Positions 16,544-25,602 of a DNA stretch of 64,000 nucleotides are shown here, piece after piece. Where the stretch lies: the NCBI RefSeq assembly GCF_004341035.1, contig NZ_SLXK01000010.1, positions 1-64,000 on the forward strand. Direction: 5' to 3'. This DNA comes from Scopulibacillus darangshiensis (GTDB taxonomy: Bacteria > Bacillota > Bacilli > Bacillales > Sporolactobacillaceae). Both the position numbers and the translations under genes were made by a program. Numbering within the stretch: the first letter of the stretch is position 1; each line of letters opens with the position of its first letter. The notes below the pieces were generated by a model. That model was not told where the DNA came from. It worked only from the letters and a program-made list of their open reading frames with translations, and ran no database searches.

Positions 16544-17479
16544 TTATGGCTGGAAAATCCGGCTGATTTTCTCTACGTCCTCGTTTGTCAGTTCCACATC
16601 AAGTGTCTTAAGATTTTTCACAACTTGCTCTGGCTTTTTGGCCCCTGGGATCAGCACATCAATGGCATCTCGGGTTAAATACCAAGCAAGCACGACATGG
16701 GCGATTTCAGCCCCTTTTTCGTTGGCAATCTCGCGCAGTTCATCAACCTTTTCTAAATTGCGTTCGAAGGCTTCACCTTGGAACAACGGGTTTTTAGCCC
16801 GGCCATCATCAAAGGTTGTTTTTTTATTGTATTTTCCGCCAAGGAGCCCGGCCGCAAGCGGAAAGTAAGGGATAAATGAAATATTATGTTCCTTTGTAAA
16901 AGGCAAAATTTCTTTCTCCGCTTCCCGTTTGAATAGGTTGTATTCTGATTGCAGGACATCGACATAACCATCCTGATTCGCTTCTTTTAATTGATCAATC
17001 GAAAAGTTAGAGACACCGATCGCTCTGATTTTCCCTTGATCTTTCAATTCTTTCAAAGCACCGACGGCTTCCGCTTTTGGCGTGTCTTCATCTGGAAAGT
17101 GAATGTAAAACAAATCAATATAGTCGGTTTGCAGCCGTTTTAGGCTTCCATCGACGGCTTGTTTTAGAAATGCTGGTGAATTGTCAAATACAACATCGCC
17201 ACCAACAAACTTGTGGGCGCCTTTGGTAGCAATAACGGTTTCTTTCCTCATCTTTTCTTCCTTTAAAACGTCACCGACGAGTTCTTCTGACCGCTCCGGC
17301 CCGTATATAAAGGCTGTATCCAGGAAATTAATGCCGTGAGCTAAAGCAGTCCGCACGACATCTTTACCGGTTTCTTCACTTAAGTTTGGGTAGATATTGT
17401 GCCCGCCGACAGCATTTGTCCCAAGACCAATAGGATTCACATATAAATCAGATTTGCCGATTTGAGTTTGTTCCGCCAT
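16544..17479 (-). CDS. iolS: IolS-like aldo/keto reductase
   Basis: This 311-residue NADPH-dependent aldo/keto reductase is very close in pattern to B. subtilis IolS. Matching segments are [44 protein letters not shown] and [19 protein letters not shown]. Catalytic Asp and Tyr lie in the DTAFIY stretch, Lys in VIATKGAH and His in YIHFP. The ATG at 17479 is spaced correctly from AAGGAG, while the upstream GTG at 17491 overlaps that site. It lies about 100 bases after an AraC-type regulator gene on the same strand. No inositol genes are nearby, so the link to inositol is by name only. Confidence 0.85.
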   Translation of the reverse strand: MAEQTQIGKSDLYVNPIGLGTNAVGGHNIYPNLSEETGKDVVRTALAHGINFLDTAFIYGPERSEELVGDVLKEEKMRKETVIATKGAHKFVGGDVVFDNSPAFLKQAVDGSLKRLQTDYIDLFYIHFPDEDTPKAEAVGALKELKDQGKIRAIGVSNFSIDQLKEANQDGYVDVLQSEYNLFKREAEKEILPFTKEHNISFIPYFPLAAGLLGGKYNKKTTFDDGRAKNPLFQGEAFERNLEKVDELREIANEKGAEIAHVVLAWYLTRDAIDVLIPGAKKPEQVVKNLKTLDVELTNEDVEKISRIFQP

Positions 17480-17577
17480 GTTGTCATTCACTCCTTATTC
17501 CGATTTAGTATCATCATAACAAAATGTCCATCACGGTTAGAAATAATTTGATTAAGCCCCTACAAATCATTCATTTA

Positions 17578-18468
17578 TTAAAGACTGTCCATTTTATATT
17601 TTTTATAAGCTAATGGTGTCATGTCCATTGCTTTTCGGAATTTATCAATAAAATAGCTTGTACTATTAAATCCAACTTGGTAGGCAACTTCCGTAACATT
17701 GGATTCCGCTTGTTGCAGCAAGACTAAACTTTTTTGAATGCGATAATCAATGACATAACCGAGCGGCGTTGTTTGTAACATGCGTTTGAAATAGCGGCAG
17801 CATTCAGATCGGCTCAATTGACCCGCTCTTGCAATATTGTCTAACATAATTTTCTCAGCATAATGCAGGTGTATCCAATTTAACATTTGCTTCATTCGAT
17901 GGCTCTTTAACATTTCCGTCTGATCGTATTCTAATTGAAAGCCATTAATGACTAGGTTTTGCCAAATTAACGTTAGCTGCAATGTAAGATTAATTTCATA
18001 GTAAAGTGATTTTTGCTGAATCAGTTGATTTATATTTTTGATGGCATCCAATATGTTTTTCCCCCAATCCACATTTGCACCCAGGTGAAGATAAGGTAAA
18101 TTGGTTGCCTGAATATAGGGATATACATAGGTTGTATAAAGTTCTTGCGACAGAATAAAACGCGGAGAAACATTTAAACAAATATAGACACAGCCTGAAT
18201 TGTTCATATCTTCCGCCAGATGCAAGCAGCCGCTATTTATAAATAAGCCGTCTCCTTTTTGAACCGCCAGTTTTTCTTCATTTATTTGAAAGATTGCTTC
18301 CCCTTTTACAATTAGGACAAATTGAATTTCATCGTGCCAATGAAGTGGTATATAGCCATGGATATTGTGATCAATTGTTGTTTCGTAACAAGCAATCGGT
18401 AACACAACTGTACGATGCTTGGTGAGCTCCTTTAAGCTTTGATCGACCACAAAGTTTTTCAATTGCAA
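17578..18468 (-). CDS. AraC-family transcriptional regulator with cupin sensor
   Basis: This 296-residue regulator has an N-terminal cupin-type ligand domain (about 20-110; PLHWHDEIQFVLIVKG and the QKGDGLFINSGCLH strand). Two C-terminal helix-turn-helix units follow (about 195-290), with SRSECCRYFKRMLQTTPLGY and the AraC signature NVTEVAYQVGFNSTSYF. It starts at TTG after GAGGTGATC. It is divergent from a DMT transporter gene and upstream of the IolS-like gene, so either or both may be its targets. The inducer is unknown. Confidence 0.88.
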   Translation of the reverse strand: MQLKNFVVDQSLKELTKHRTVVLPIACYETTIDHNIHGYIPLHWHDEIQFVLIVKGEAIFQINEEKLAVQKGDGLFINSGCLHLAEDMNNSGCVYICLNVSPRFILSQELYTTYVYPYIQATNLPYLHLGANVDWGKNILDAIKNINQLIQQKSLYYEINLTLQLTLIWQNLVINGFQLEYDQTEMLKSHRMKQMLNWIHLHYAEKIMLDNIARAGQLSRSECCRYFKRMLQTTPLGYVIDYRIQKSLVLLQQAESNVTEVAYQVGFNSTSYFIDKFRKAMDMTPLAYKKYKMDSL

Positions 18469-18576
18469 GAGATCACCTCAATATATTTATACTTTACTAT
18501 TCAATATGAGTATTTTTAAAACAAATTTCCCCTTATTATAACACTATAATTATATTTAGAAGGTGGAGAATCAATC

Positions 18577-19482
18577 ATGAATGGACCTAATAGAAAAACA
18601 GGGTTATTCCTCGTTATAACAGGAGCGATATTTTGGGGTATTGGCGGCACAGTGGCGCAAAAACTCTTTCAACAATATGCCATCAATGTTAATTGGCTTG
18701 TAACGGTTAGATTACTCATAGCAGGATTTTTACTCTTAACAGTTCAATTTTTTGGTAAAGATCGTTCTCAGATACTTGGTGTTTGGAAAAAGAGAAGGAC
18801 GGCTGTCCAACTGATTATTTTCGGGGTATTTGGCATGCTTGCGGTCCAATACACGTATATGGCATCTATTAAATATGGTAATGCTGCTATTGCCACGTTA
18901 TTACAATATTTAGCACCCGCAATGATTATCATTTATTTAATTTTACGTAAACAAACTGTTCTGACCGGGCGAGATTTGGCAACTGTTTCACTTGCTTTAG
19001 CTGGTTGCTTCTTCTTATTAACTAACGGCTCCATTTCTGGGCTATCTGTGCCGACATCTGCCATTGTTTGGGGTGTTTTATCTGGCGTAGCGTTAGCATT
19101 TTATACCTTATATGCCGTTCCTCTCCTTAAGCAATACGATTCCCTTGTCATTGTTGGCTGGGCGATGATTATCGGTGGTTTTGCATTAAGCTTTATACAT
19201 CCGCCTTGGCAAGTCAACCTTGCAACCCTTACGCTGGAAGCTTATTTGTACTTAGTATTCGTCATCATATTTGGGACGATGATCGCATTTTGGTTTTATA
19301 TCGAAAGTTTACAAAGTCTTTTACCTAAGGAAACAAGTCTTCTAGGCAGTTTGGAGCCGCTTGCAGCTGTTTTGACAACGGTCTTTTGGTTAAAAGAACC
19401 TTTTGGACATTTTCAATGGGGTGGTACGGCTTGTATCATTGGGATGATTTTATTATTGGCATTGGATAAAAAAACGTCTTAA
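18577..19482 (+). CDS. EamA/DMT-family transporter
   Basis: This 301-residue protein has ten predicted helices in two EamA repeats. The first begins [21 protein letters not shown] and the second is near residues 150-290, ending in a short lysine tail. It resembles the YicL/carboxylate-amine branch of drug/metabolite transporters, which export small metabolites. TATAAT at 18545-18550 could be its -10 element, though no good -35 was found. It is divergent from the AraC-type regulator, its likely controller. The substrate is not predictable. Confidence 0.85.
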   Translation: MNGPNRKTGLFLVITGAIFWGIGGTVAQKLFQQYAINVNWLVTVRLLIAGFLLLTVQFFGKDRSQILGVWKKRRTAVQLIIFGVFGMLAVQYTYMASIKYGNAAIATLLQYLAPAMIIIYLILRKQTVLTGRDLATVSLALAGCFFLLTNGSISGLSVPTSAIVWGVLSGVALAFYTLYAVPLLKQYDSLVIVGWAMIIGGFALSFIHPPWQVNLATLTLEAYLYLVFVIIFGTMIAFWFYIESLQSLLPKETSLLGSLEPLAAVLTTVFWLKEPFGHFQWGGTACIIGMILLLALDKKTS

Positions 19483-19540
19483 TGAAAATGGATATATTTA
19501 TACCAATCGAATAATTATGAAGGGATGGAGGAGATTCGAT

Positions 19541-20164
19541 ATGTACATTCCAAAACACTTTATGATAAAAGATGAAGAGGAAGCTTATAACATTATTAAA
19601 GAACATAGTTTTGCTACACTGTTTTCCCAGCACAACGGGGAGCCATTCGCAACGCATTTGCCTCTAATATTAAATAGGGAAGAAGGTTTATTATACGGGC
19701 ATTTTGCTCGTCCGAACCCCCAATGGCGAGACATAGAGGATCAAAACGTACTTGCCGTCTTTCATGGACCTCATGCCTATATCTCTTCATCTTGGTATGA
19801 AACTACTAAATCAGTGCCGACATGGAGCTATGTGGCGGTCCACGTAACAGGGCGAGTTAAAATAGTAGAGAACGAGGAGGAGTTAATCGGTTACCTTCAT
19901 GATTTGGTACAGGCATATGAAGAACCGGACAGTTCCTATAATTTAGAAGAAATAGACCCAAGCTTCATTAGTGGGATGTCTAAAGGAATTGTTGGCTTTA
20001 AAATAAACATTGATAAAATGGAAGGGAAGTATAAATTAAGTCAGAACCATTCTTCGGAACGGAGAAAACGTGTCATTGACCAACTCGAACAAATTCCAGG
20101 TGAGGACGCCAAGCAAATTGCAAAACTTATGAAGGAGAATCTTGGTAACAAAAAAGTGAAGTAA
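19541..20164 (+). CDS. paiB: PaiB-type FMN-binding negative regulator
   Basis: This 207-residue protein matches PaiB, a split-barrel FMN-binding protein that in B. subtilis acts with PaiA to repress sporulation and degradative-enzyme genes. Key segments are [37 protein letters not shown] and [12 protein letters not shown], with [11 protein letters not shown] near the end. The ATG at 19541 follows GGAGGAGATTC; the upstream in-frame start at 19517 adds eight residues without support. PaiA is absent. The gene follows the DMT transporter gene by 58 bases. Confidence 0.88.
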   Translation: MYIPKHFMIKDEEEAYNIIKEHSFATLFSQHNGEPFATHLPLILNREEGLLYGHFARPNPQWRDIEDQNVLAVFHGPHAYISSSWYETTKSVPTWSYVAVHVTGRVKIVENEEELIGYLHDLVQAYEEPDSSYNLEEIDPSFISGMSKGIVGFKINIDKMEGKYKLSQNHSSERRKRVIDQLEQIPGEDAKQIAKLMKENLGNKKVK

Positions 20165-20357
20165 TATGAATTAAAAAATGTTAGAGTTTTTACCGAACGC
20201 ACATTCCCTTTTGGTTTGAGTTTTGCTATAATAAAAGCTATAATAATTTTAATTATTCCCCATAATCCATCCTTCATAACTTAGACATTTTTTAATTCCT
20301 AAAGGGATGTGGTAATACTATGAATTCTGAACCTTCACCAATGATGAAGATGGTGTA
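20165..20357 (+). mobile_element. internally deleted Rpn-element remnant
   Basis: This stretch resembles the region just upstream of the Rpn nuclease gene at 39.2-39.34 kb. It shares a TTCCC...GGTTT block, the CTTAGACATT block and AATTCC-AAGGGATGTG directly before the start codon. It then jumps from the start to ATGAATTCTGAACCTTCACCAA, which corresponds to 40104 onwards in the full copy. About 250 codons of the nuclease are missing. The frame then stops. It is a deletion derivative of the same gene family. Confidence 0.6.
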
Positions 20358-20358
20358 G

Positions 20359-20586
20359 TTGAGGATTAAAGACTATGGATTTGTCAATCAGGCGTTCATT
20401 AAAGGCTATAATGGGTTTGAATCAGAAATGAAGAGAGTTCCTGATATTGTAAAATCCTTCTATCAATATGATACGGCCGTTATGCTGACATTGTTGTTTT
20501 ACACCGAGTTAAACGATAAAAGACAAGGCGAATTGGCGAAAGATCGTCTTTTGGCACTCTATAAAACTATTAAACTGGCACTATAG
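20359..20586 (+). pseudogene. 75-codon C-terminal remnant of unknown protein
   Basis: The frame from about 20359 to the TAG at 20584-20586 reads a plausible helical protein end (DYGFVNQAFIKGYNGF, then FYQYDTAVMLTLLFYTEL and a KDRLLALYKTIKLAL tail). No ribosome site precedes it, and it starts directly after the Rpn remnant, so it looks like the tail of a gene cut by that element. I do not recognise the family. Confidence 0.35.
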
Positions 20587-20651
20587 TATATTTATAATTG
20601 GCAATATTATAATATAAAAGTTGAAACAGATATAAGAAGGGATGGAAATGA

Positions 20652-21470
20652 ATGCAACATTATGTTTGTGTGACTTGCGGAACGCAATATCCTTCGACGC
20701 AAGAGCCGCCAGCTGAATGCACGATTTGCAATGAAGAACGGCAATACGTGGGCCCGAATGGTCAAGTTTGGACGACATTAGAAGACATGCGGCAAAGCGG
20801 TGAATGCCATAATGATATTCTTCATGAGGAAGAAGGGCTCTACAGCATAACAACCAAGCCAAGTTTTGCTATCGGCCAAACGGCTTACCTCATCCAAGGT
20901 CAGTCATTCAATCTCTTATGCGATTGCATAACTTATATCGATGATACAACAATCGAGGCTATCAAGAAGTTAGGTGGCGCCGACGCGATCGCCTTATCAC
21001 ACCCTCACTATTATTCCGCACAGGTAGAATGGGCTGAGGCGCTGGATGCGCCAATTTATATCCATGAAGATGACAAAGAATGGGTGATGAGGCCGAGCGA
21101 CAAAATTAAGTTCTGGTCTGGTGAAGTACTTGAATTAAGTGAAGATCTCACTCTGCATCGCTTAGGCGGTCATTTTAAAGGCGGATCGGTTGTACATTGG
21201 GATAATAAGAAGAATGGCACTCTTTTTACAGGTGATATCATTCAGGTTGTCGCGGATCGTGGGTGGGTAAGTTTTATGTATAGCTACCCTAATAGCATCC
21301 CGCTGCCAGCTGAGAAAGTCGAAGATATAGCAAATAGGGTAAAGGATTTGACCTTCGATCGCTTATACGGTGCCTTTCATAGAGTTATTAAAGAGAATGC
21401 AAATGAGTCGGTCCAAAAATCCGCCAAGCGCTACATTGATGCTATCAAAGGGAAGTTATTTACAACATAG
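20652..21470 (+). CDS. MBL-fold metallohydrolase with N-terminal zinc ribbon
   Basis: This 272-residue protein starts with a rubredoxin-like knuckle pair (CVTCG at 5-9, CTICN at 23-27) and continues as a metallo-beta-lactamase fold. Metal-site motifs are SHPHYYSA (in place of HxHxDH), GGHFKGG and FTGDIIQ, with FHRVI near the end. The HxH pair is followed by Y-Y and lacks the usual aspartate, so the second metal site may be altered. The ATG follows AAGGGATGG. It is monocistronic and converges on a flavodoxin-type gene. Its substrate is unknown. Confidence 0.82.
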   Translation: MQHYVCVTCGTQYPSTQEPPAECTICNEERQYVGPNGQVWTTLEDMRQSGECHNDILHEEEGLYSITTKPSFAIGQTAYLIQGQSFNLLCDCITYIDDTTIEAIKKLGGADAIALSHPHYYSAQVEWAEALDAPIYIHEDDKEWVMRPSDKIKFWSGEVLELSEDLTLHRLGGHFKGGSVVHWDNKKNGTLFTGDIIQVVADRGWVSFMYSYPNSIPLPAEKVEDIANRVKDLTFDRLYGAFHRVIKENANESVQKSAKRYIDAIKGKLFTT

Positions 21471-21474
21471 AAAT

Positions 21475-21497
21475 AGGATGAACATTCCGTTCATCCT
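21475..21497. terminator. short hairpin between convergent genes
   Basis: AGGATGAAC (21475-21483) pairs with GTTCATCCT (21489-21497). There is no U-tract, but its position between converging genes suits a bidirectional stop. Confidence 0.45.
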
Positions 21498-21501
21498 CTC
21501 A

Positions 21502-22053
21502 TCATCCTTCATAGGCTTTTAATTTGTTATTCAATTGCTGAGCTGCAAGTATTGCTGCCTCATCCTGCCTTATATCTCCCGGTTTATTTCCCTCACCAAG
21601 AACATAGCCGTCAAAGGACATTCCCATAAAATCAAAAATGTGCTGAAATTGCTGGATCAGTGGTAACCCTTTCACATAAGGATTATCTCCCCCTACAGCA
21701 ATGACAAACGCCTTTTTGGCAGACATTGATGCCTTGAAATTGGAGTAATTTGTATCCCTTAATGACTGTGACCAGCGATCGATGAAATTTTTCATAGTGC
21801 CTGACATGCTGTACCAATAGATCGGCGTAACGAATATTAGGATGTCATGCTGTAAAATTCGGTCAATGATTGAATTGTAATCATCGCCTATATTCTGAAA
21901 GCCCCCAAGTATATGGCGCTGGTCAACAATAGAATGGATGCTATAATCCCTGAGATATATTTTTTCCGCTGCTAATTCTTGAACGGCATAATGCGCTAAC
22001 ATTTCAGTATTCCCTTCGCGTGTCCCTCCATAAATGATGCCGATCGTCATCAT
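21502..22053 (-). CDS. NADPH-dependent FMN reductase / flavodoxin-fold protein (YwqN-like)
   Basis: This protein of about 183 residues has a flavodoxin-like fold. The phosphate loop is GGTREGNTE near the N-terminus, and the flavin-contact segment is TPIYWYSMSGTMKNFIDRW (about 78-97). It resembles B. subtilis YwqN, which is likewise transcribed divergently from a LysR-type regulator (YwqM). The ATG at 22053 is spaced correctly from AAGGGA; the first ATG at 22059 is too close. It probably reduces FMN, quinones or nitro compounds. It could feed reduced flavin to monooxygenases, but no direct evidence links it to those here. Confidence 0.85.
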   Translation of the reverse strand: MMTIGIIYGGTREGNTEMLAHYAVQELAAEKIYLRDYSIHSIVDQRHILGGFQNIGDDYNSIIDRILQHDILIFVTPIYWYSMSGTMKNFIDRWSQSLRDTNYSNFKASMSAKKAFVIAVGGDNPYVKGLPLIQQFQHIFDFMGMSFDGYVLGEGNKPGDIRQDEAAILAAQQLNNKLKAYEG

Positions 22054-22192
22054 GATCATTCCCTTCTAACCCATGGTATTTTAATAACCAACTTGTTGTT
22101 TGATTACATCTATCTTATTATGGAATCATAAATCAATAAAGATGATAAATTTGATATTATAAATCGGAAATATCGATTAAGGGGCGGTGGTT

Positions 22193-23092
22193 ATGGAAAT
22201 AAAGCAATTGATGACGTTTAAAACAGCTGCAGAAAATTTGAATTTTACGAAGACAGCAAAGATCTTAAACTTTGCTCAATCCAGTGTTACCGCACAGATA
22301 AAGGCTCTTGAAGCTGAAATTGGAGCACCATTATTTGAACGCCTAGGAAAACGATTAGTTTTAACGGAGGCAGGAAATAAGTATAAATTATATGCTGATA
22401 AGATGGTCAGGCTTAGTGATGAGGCTAAAATGGCGGTTAATGGGGTAGAGGAACCGGCAGGCACCCTCACAATAGGTGCCCAAGAAAGTCAATGCACATA
22501 TCGGCTCCCGCCTATACTAAAAGCGTTCAAGACGAAGTTTCCGCGTGTTAAACTCGTCTTTAAGCCTGCCCATTCCGATGAAAAGGCAAGAGAGCATCTT
22601 ATGGAAGGACTGCTTGATGTTGCTTTCATTATGGACATATGCAAACCTGAAGGGGCGTTAAAAATTGAGCCTCTTGTCAAGGATGACATAAAAATGGTTG
22701 CCCCGCCTTCGCATCCGTTAGTGGCTAAACCTGAAGTTTTCCCTAAGGACCTTGAACAGGAAACGCTTTTACTCACAGAAATTGGCTGTTCTTACCGGTC
22801 TATTTTCGAAGGGTTCCTTCATTCATCTGAGGTGTACCCTTTGGATAAAATAGAATTCGTCAGCATAGAGGCCATAAAGCAATGTGTCATTGCCGGGCTT
22901 GGCATTGCTTTGCTGCCGGCTATTGTTGTGGAAGAAGATATCAAGATCGGACGCATGAAAGAGATAGCCTGGAAACATCGGGAACCACCAATTTTCACTC
23001 AAATTGCTTGGCACAAAGATAAATGGATGACACCGCCTTTAGAGGCTTTTATAGATTTAACCCGAAAAATATTTATCGAAGGAAAGGCTTAA
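22193..23092 (+). CDS. LysR-family transcriptional regulator (YwqM-like)
   Basis: This 299-residue LysR-type regulator has a helix-turn-helix at residues 1-60 (LMTFKTAAENLNFTKTAKIL, then SSVTAQIKALEAEIG). A periplasmic-binding-like effector domain covers about 90-295. The ATG at 22193 follows GGGGCGGTGG; the GTG at 22187 is less likely. It is divergent from the YwqN-like reductase gene across about 130 bases, so the reductase is its probable target. The effector is unknown. A hairpin terminator follows. Confidence 0.88.
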   Translation: MEIKQLMTFKTAAENLNFTKTAKILNFAQSSVTAQIKALEAEIGAPLFERLGKRLVLTEAGNKYKLYADKMVRLSDEAKMAVNGVEEPAGTLTIGAQESQCTYRLPPILKAFKTKFPRVKLVFKPAHSDEKAREHLMEGLLDVAFIMDICKPEGALKIEPLVKDDIKMVAPPSHPLVAKPEVFPKDLEQETLLLTEIGCSYRSIFEGFLHSSEVYPLDKIEFVSIEAIKQCVIAGLGIALLPAIVVEEDIKIGRMKEIAWKHREPPIFTQIAWHKDKWMTPPLEAFIDLTRKIFIEGKA

Positions 23093-23100
23093 TAAACCCA

Positions 23101-23132
23101 AAAGGTAAGGAGATCAACTCCTTGCCTTTTTA
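23101..23132 (+). terminator. Rho-independent terminator of the LysR gene
   Basis: AAAGGTAAGGAG pairs with CTCCTTGCCTTT (one G-U), followed by TTTAT. It resembles the terminator in the folD riboswitch. Confidence 0.8.
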
Positions 23133-23207
23133 TATAGTTAGTGGTCAATTCAGGTGTTTCATAAGGAGCATCAAATGATCGTAAAAAATAGTTTCCGCGT
23201 TTTTCAT

Positions 23208-23248
23208 GATTTAATACTTTGTTAATCTTTTCGTTAGGAATTGATAAG
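23208..23248 (+). promoter_or_regulatory. conserved 40-bp upstream element, copy 1
   Basis: Forty bases (23208-23247) match 31296-31335 with only three differences. Both copies lie 56-71 bases before lipoprotein genes. Within it, TTTGTTAAT, TTTCGTTAG and ATTGATAAG recur every 11 bases (from 23218), the spacing expected for an OmpR/PhoP-type regulator. The response regulator at 23838 is the obvious candidate, by inference. Confidence 0.6.
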
Positions 23249-23303
23249 GTTTATTTTTTAGGCTTAACTGTGAAAACAAATAGAAAGGAAAGGGTGAAGG
23301 TAA

Positions 23304-23708
23304 ATGATTACTTTAAACAAACCTATATTAACTTTAGCAGCTGCTTGTGTTCTCACATTAAGCGGATGTGCAGCGGGACATTCCGACACAAACAACGGAG
23401 GTTCCGAACAAAAAATGCACGATAATAAACAGGACGATATGAAAAACAAAGACGACATGAAAAGCAAAGATGATATGAAAAGCAAAGACGACATGAAAAA
23501 CAAAGACGACATGAAAAGCAAAGATGATATGAAAAGCAAAGACGACATGAAAAGCAAAGACGACATGAAAAGCAAAGACGACATGAAAAGCAAAGATGAT
23601 ATGAAAAGCAAAGACGACATGAAAAGCAAAGATGATATGAAAAGCAAAGACGACATGAAAAGCAAAGACGATATGAAAAGCAAAGATGATATGAAAAAAG
23701 ATCAGTAA
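23304..23708 (+). CDS. lipoprotein with DDMKSK hexapeptide repeats
   Basis: The 134-residue product has a lipoprotein signal (hydrophobic 7-19; lipobox LSGC with C22). A short linker follows, then 14 tandem hexapeptides (DDMKSK or DDMKNK, residues 44-127) and a partial unit. The 18-base DNA repeat covers 23433-23684, alternates GAC and GAT codons, and can easily change copy number. The mature chain would be highly charged, metal-binding or wall-spacing in character, but no family was recognised. It lies upstream of a two-component system and shares a promoter-proximal element with the lipoprotein gene at 31.4 kb. Confidence 0.75.
   Translation: MITLNKPILTLAAACVLTLSGCAAGHSDTNNGGSEQKMHDNKQDDMKNKDDMKSKDDMKSKDDMKNKDDMKSKDDMKSKDDMKSKDDMKSKDDMKSKDDMKSKDDMKSKDDMKSKDDMKSKDDMKSKDDMKKDQ
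23433..23684. repeat. 14 tandem 18-bp units within the lipoprotein gene
   Basis: Near-identical 18-base units (GACGACATGAAAAGCAAA and GAT variants) repeat 14 times in frame. Slippage or recombination would change the length without shifting the frame. Confidence 0.9.
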
Positions 23709-23764
23709 TAAACATAGAAACGGAAATTTTAGAGATCACGGTTCCAAAATGACTTCTTTTTTAT

Positions 23765-23832
23765 GCACCTTCTTAAAGCTTCCTTTAAAACCAGCTATAA
23801 TAATAAGAAAATAGATATTTAAAAGAAGGTGC
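23765..23832 (+). promoter_or_regulatory. inverted repeat overlapping the response-regulator ribosome site
   Basis: GCACCTTCTT (23765-23774) is the exact complement of AAGAAGGTGC (23823-23832), which contains the ribosome binding site of the next gene. TATAAT at 23796-23801 lies between the arms. Either a transcript from upstream folds to hide the ribosome site, or the arms are operators around an internal promoter. Confidence 0.4.
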
Positions 23833-23837
23833 TTTCC

Positions 23838-24554
23838 ATGAGTTACAAAATTTTGGTTGTTGATGATGAAGCAAATATTACTGATGTTTCGAAGAGGTAT
23901 CTGGAAAGAGAGGATTTTGATGTCATTCTCGCATCAGACGGCGTGGAGGCACTTGAAAAGTGGCAATCCGAATCTCCAGACTTGATTGTTCTGGATGTGA
24001 TGATGCCGAAAAAGGACGGTTGGCAGGTATGCGAAGAAATCCGTAATGAGGATGAGGTGCCGATCATCATGTTAACGGCGCGTGGAGAAGAAATGGATCG
24101 AATTATGGGCTTGACGATGGGTGCTGACGATTACATCACAAAACCATTCAGCCCCCGGGAGTTGGTCTTACGAGTGAAAACCATTTTCCGGCGTATGAAT
24201 ATTGGATACAAGAAAAAGGCAAAGGATGACTTATCCAAATCAAATCGGATAACGTATGGCAGGTTGGATATTGACCCAGAAACGAGGATCGTTCTTATTA
24301 ACAACCGGGAGATCGATCTAACCATCAAAGAGTTTGATGTTTTATGGCTGCTCGCCAGTCATCCTAACCAAGTGTTTTCAAGAAATCAGCTTCTTGACCA
24401 AATTTGGGAACTGGACTACTTCGGTGATACCACAACCGTGACCGTCCATATCAGCCGGCTGAGGGAAAAGATCGAAGCGATCCCTTCAAAACCTCGTTTT
24501 ATTAAAACGGTTTGGGGGATTGGTTATAAGTTTGAGGATCGTGATGACGAATGA
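23838..24554 (+). CDS. OmpR-family response regulator
   Basis: This 238-residue regulator has a receiver domain (D9, D10, phospho-acceptor D53 in LDVMMP, TARG and K at FITKPF-like position) and a winged-helix output domain ending FIKTVWGIGYKFED. The ATG at 23838 is spaced 7-8 bases after AGAAGGTG; the upstream GTG at 23829 overlaps that site. Its stop overlaps the kinase start by 4 bases. The five-gene run regulator, kinase, molybdoenzyme, TatA and (after a gap) folD suggests that the first four are one operon and that the regulator controls an envelope redox function. Confidence 0.9.
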   Translation: MSYKILVVDDEANITDVSKRYLEREDFDVILASDGVEALEKWQSESPDLIVLDVMMPKKDGWQVCEEIRNEDEVPIIMLTARGEEMDRIMGLTMGADDYITKPFSPRELVLRVKTIFRRMNIGYKKKAKDDLSKSNRITYGRLDIDPETRIVLINNREIDLTIKEFDVLWLLASHPNQVFSRNQLLDQIWELDYFGDTTTVTVHISRLREKIEAIPSKPRFIKTVWGIGYKFEDRDDE

Positions 24555-25588
24555 AGTTACGTAGTCAATTGATGATTGCTAACGGTCTAAGCATTGGGTT
24601 TATTTTCATTTTTTTAATTTTTAGCTATATTAGGATGTTCCTTCATCTGGAGGCAATTTTAGTATTAACCGCGGTGACGCTTTTTGCCGGTGTGATTTCT
24701 TTTTTGACGCATTATATATTGACAAGACCGATTCATCGTGCAATCCGGACCATTTCATTGGAAACAAAAGAAATTTCTGAAGGAAAGTTTGAAGGTAAGG
24801 TTCCGGCGATGGGTCCCATTGAATTTCGGGAGTTGGCTGATCATTTTAATGAAATGAGAGGCAAGCTGGCGCAAAGTTTTACCCGTCTGCAGCAAGCTGA
24901 GATGTCTCGCAAAGAATTGGTGGCCAATGTTTCTCATGATTTAAGGACACCGCTGGCATCAATACAATCTTTTGTAGAAGCACTTCAGGACGGGGTGATT
25001 GAAGATGACTATACTTTTCAAAAGTATTTAAAAACCATCAGTTTGGAGACAGGGCGAATTAGCCATTTAATCGACGATTTGTTTCAGTTGTCAAGATTAG
25101 ATGCTGGATCGGAAACCTTTCAACCGGAACCTTTTCACCTCGATAATCTGATTCTCGAAACGCTTGAAAACCAATATGTCCAATTACAGAATAACCAGAT
25201 TGAGGTTTCCGTCCATATTCCCGATAAAATGCCGCCTGTTGTGATTGTTCCCTATCAAATCAAACGCGTCCTCATCAACATTTTGCAAAATGCGATACGT
25301 TATTCACCGACTGGCAGCCTGATCACGCTTGAAGCGGAAAATCTGTCAGGGGAACAGGTGAAAGTGACTGTTTCCGATCAAGGTGAAGGAATGATAGAGG
25401 AAGATATGGCCGCTGTGTTTGAACGGTTTTATCGTGTGGAAAAATCAAGAAACCTAAATTACGGCGGGTCAGGATTAGGGCTATCGATTGCAAAATCCAT
25501 CGTAGAAATGCATGGCGGGTCAATTGGTGTGGAGAGCACACTGGGGAAGGGAAGCATGTTTTGGTTTACACTTCCTAAATACAACTAA
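24551..25588 (+). CDS. sensor histidine kinase, intramembrane-sensing type
   Basis: This 345-residue kinase has two helices (about 7-27 and 35-56) separated by only a few residues, so almost nothing protrudes outside. A HAMP domain (about 57-108), HisKA with H129 in NVSHDLRTPLAS, and an ATPase domain ending GGSGLGLSIAKS follow. Kinases of this build usually sense through the membrane or a partner protein. The neighbouring membrane-bound cytochrome/molybdoenzyme could be such a partner. Its ATG overlaps the regulator stop, and the next gene follows after 14 bases. Confidence 0.9.
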   Translation: MKLRSQLMIANGLSIGFIFIFLIFSYIRMFLHLEAILVLTAVTLFAGVISFLTHYILTRPIHRAIRTISLETKEISEGKFEGKVPAMGPIEFRELADHFNEMRGKLAQSFTRLQQAEMSRKELVANVSHDLRTPLASIQSFVEALQDGVIEDDYTFQKYLKTISLETGRISHLIDDLFQLSRLDAGSETFQPEPFHLDNLILETLENQYVQLQNNQIEVSVHIPDKMPPVVIVPYQIKRVLINILQNAIRYSPTGSLITLEAENLSGEQVKVTVSDQGEGMIEEDMAAVFERFYRVEKSRNLNYGGSGLGLSIAKSIVEMHGGSIGVESTLGKGSMFWFTLPKYN

Positions 25589-25602
25589 AAGGGAGGGGGT
25601 TC

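Noticed and set aside
23433-23684. CRISPR array
   Set aside because: The repeated units are adjacent 18-base in-frame codons without spacers.
23264-23739. Long antisense ORFs opposite the DDMKSK repeat lipoprotein
   Set aside because: Their leucine-serine and cysteine-leucine repeats are only the antisense reading of the 18-base repeat. They lack ribosome sites and a credible fold.
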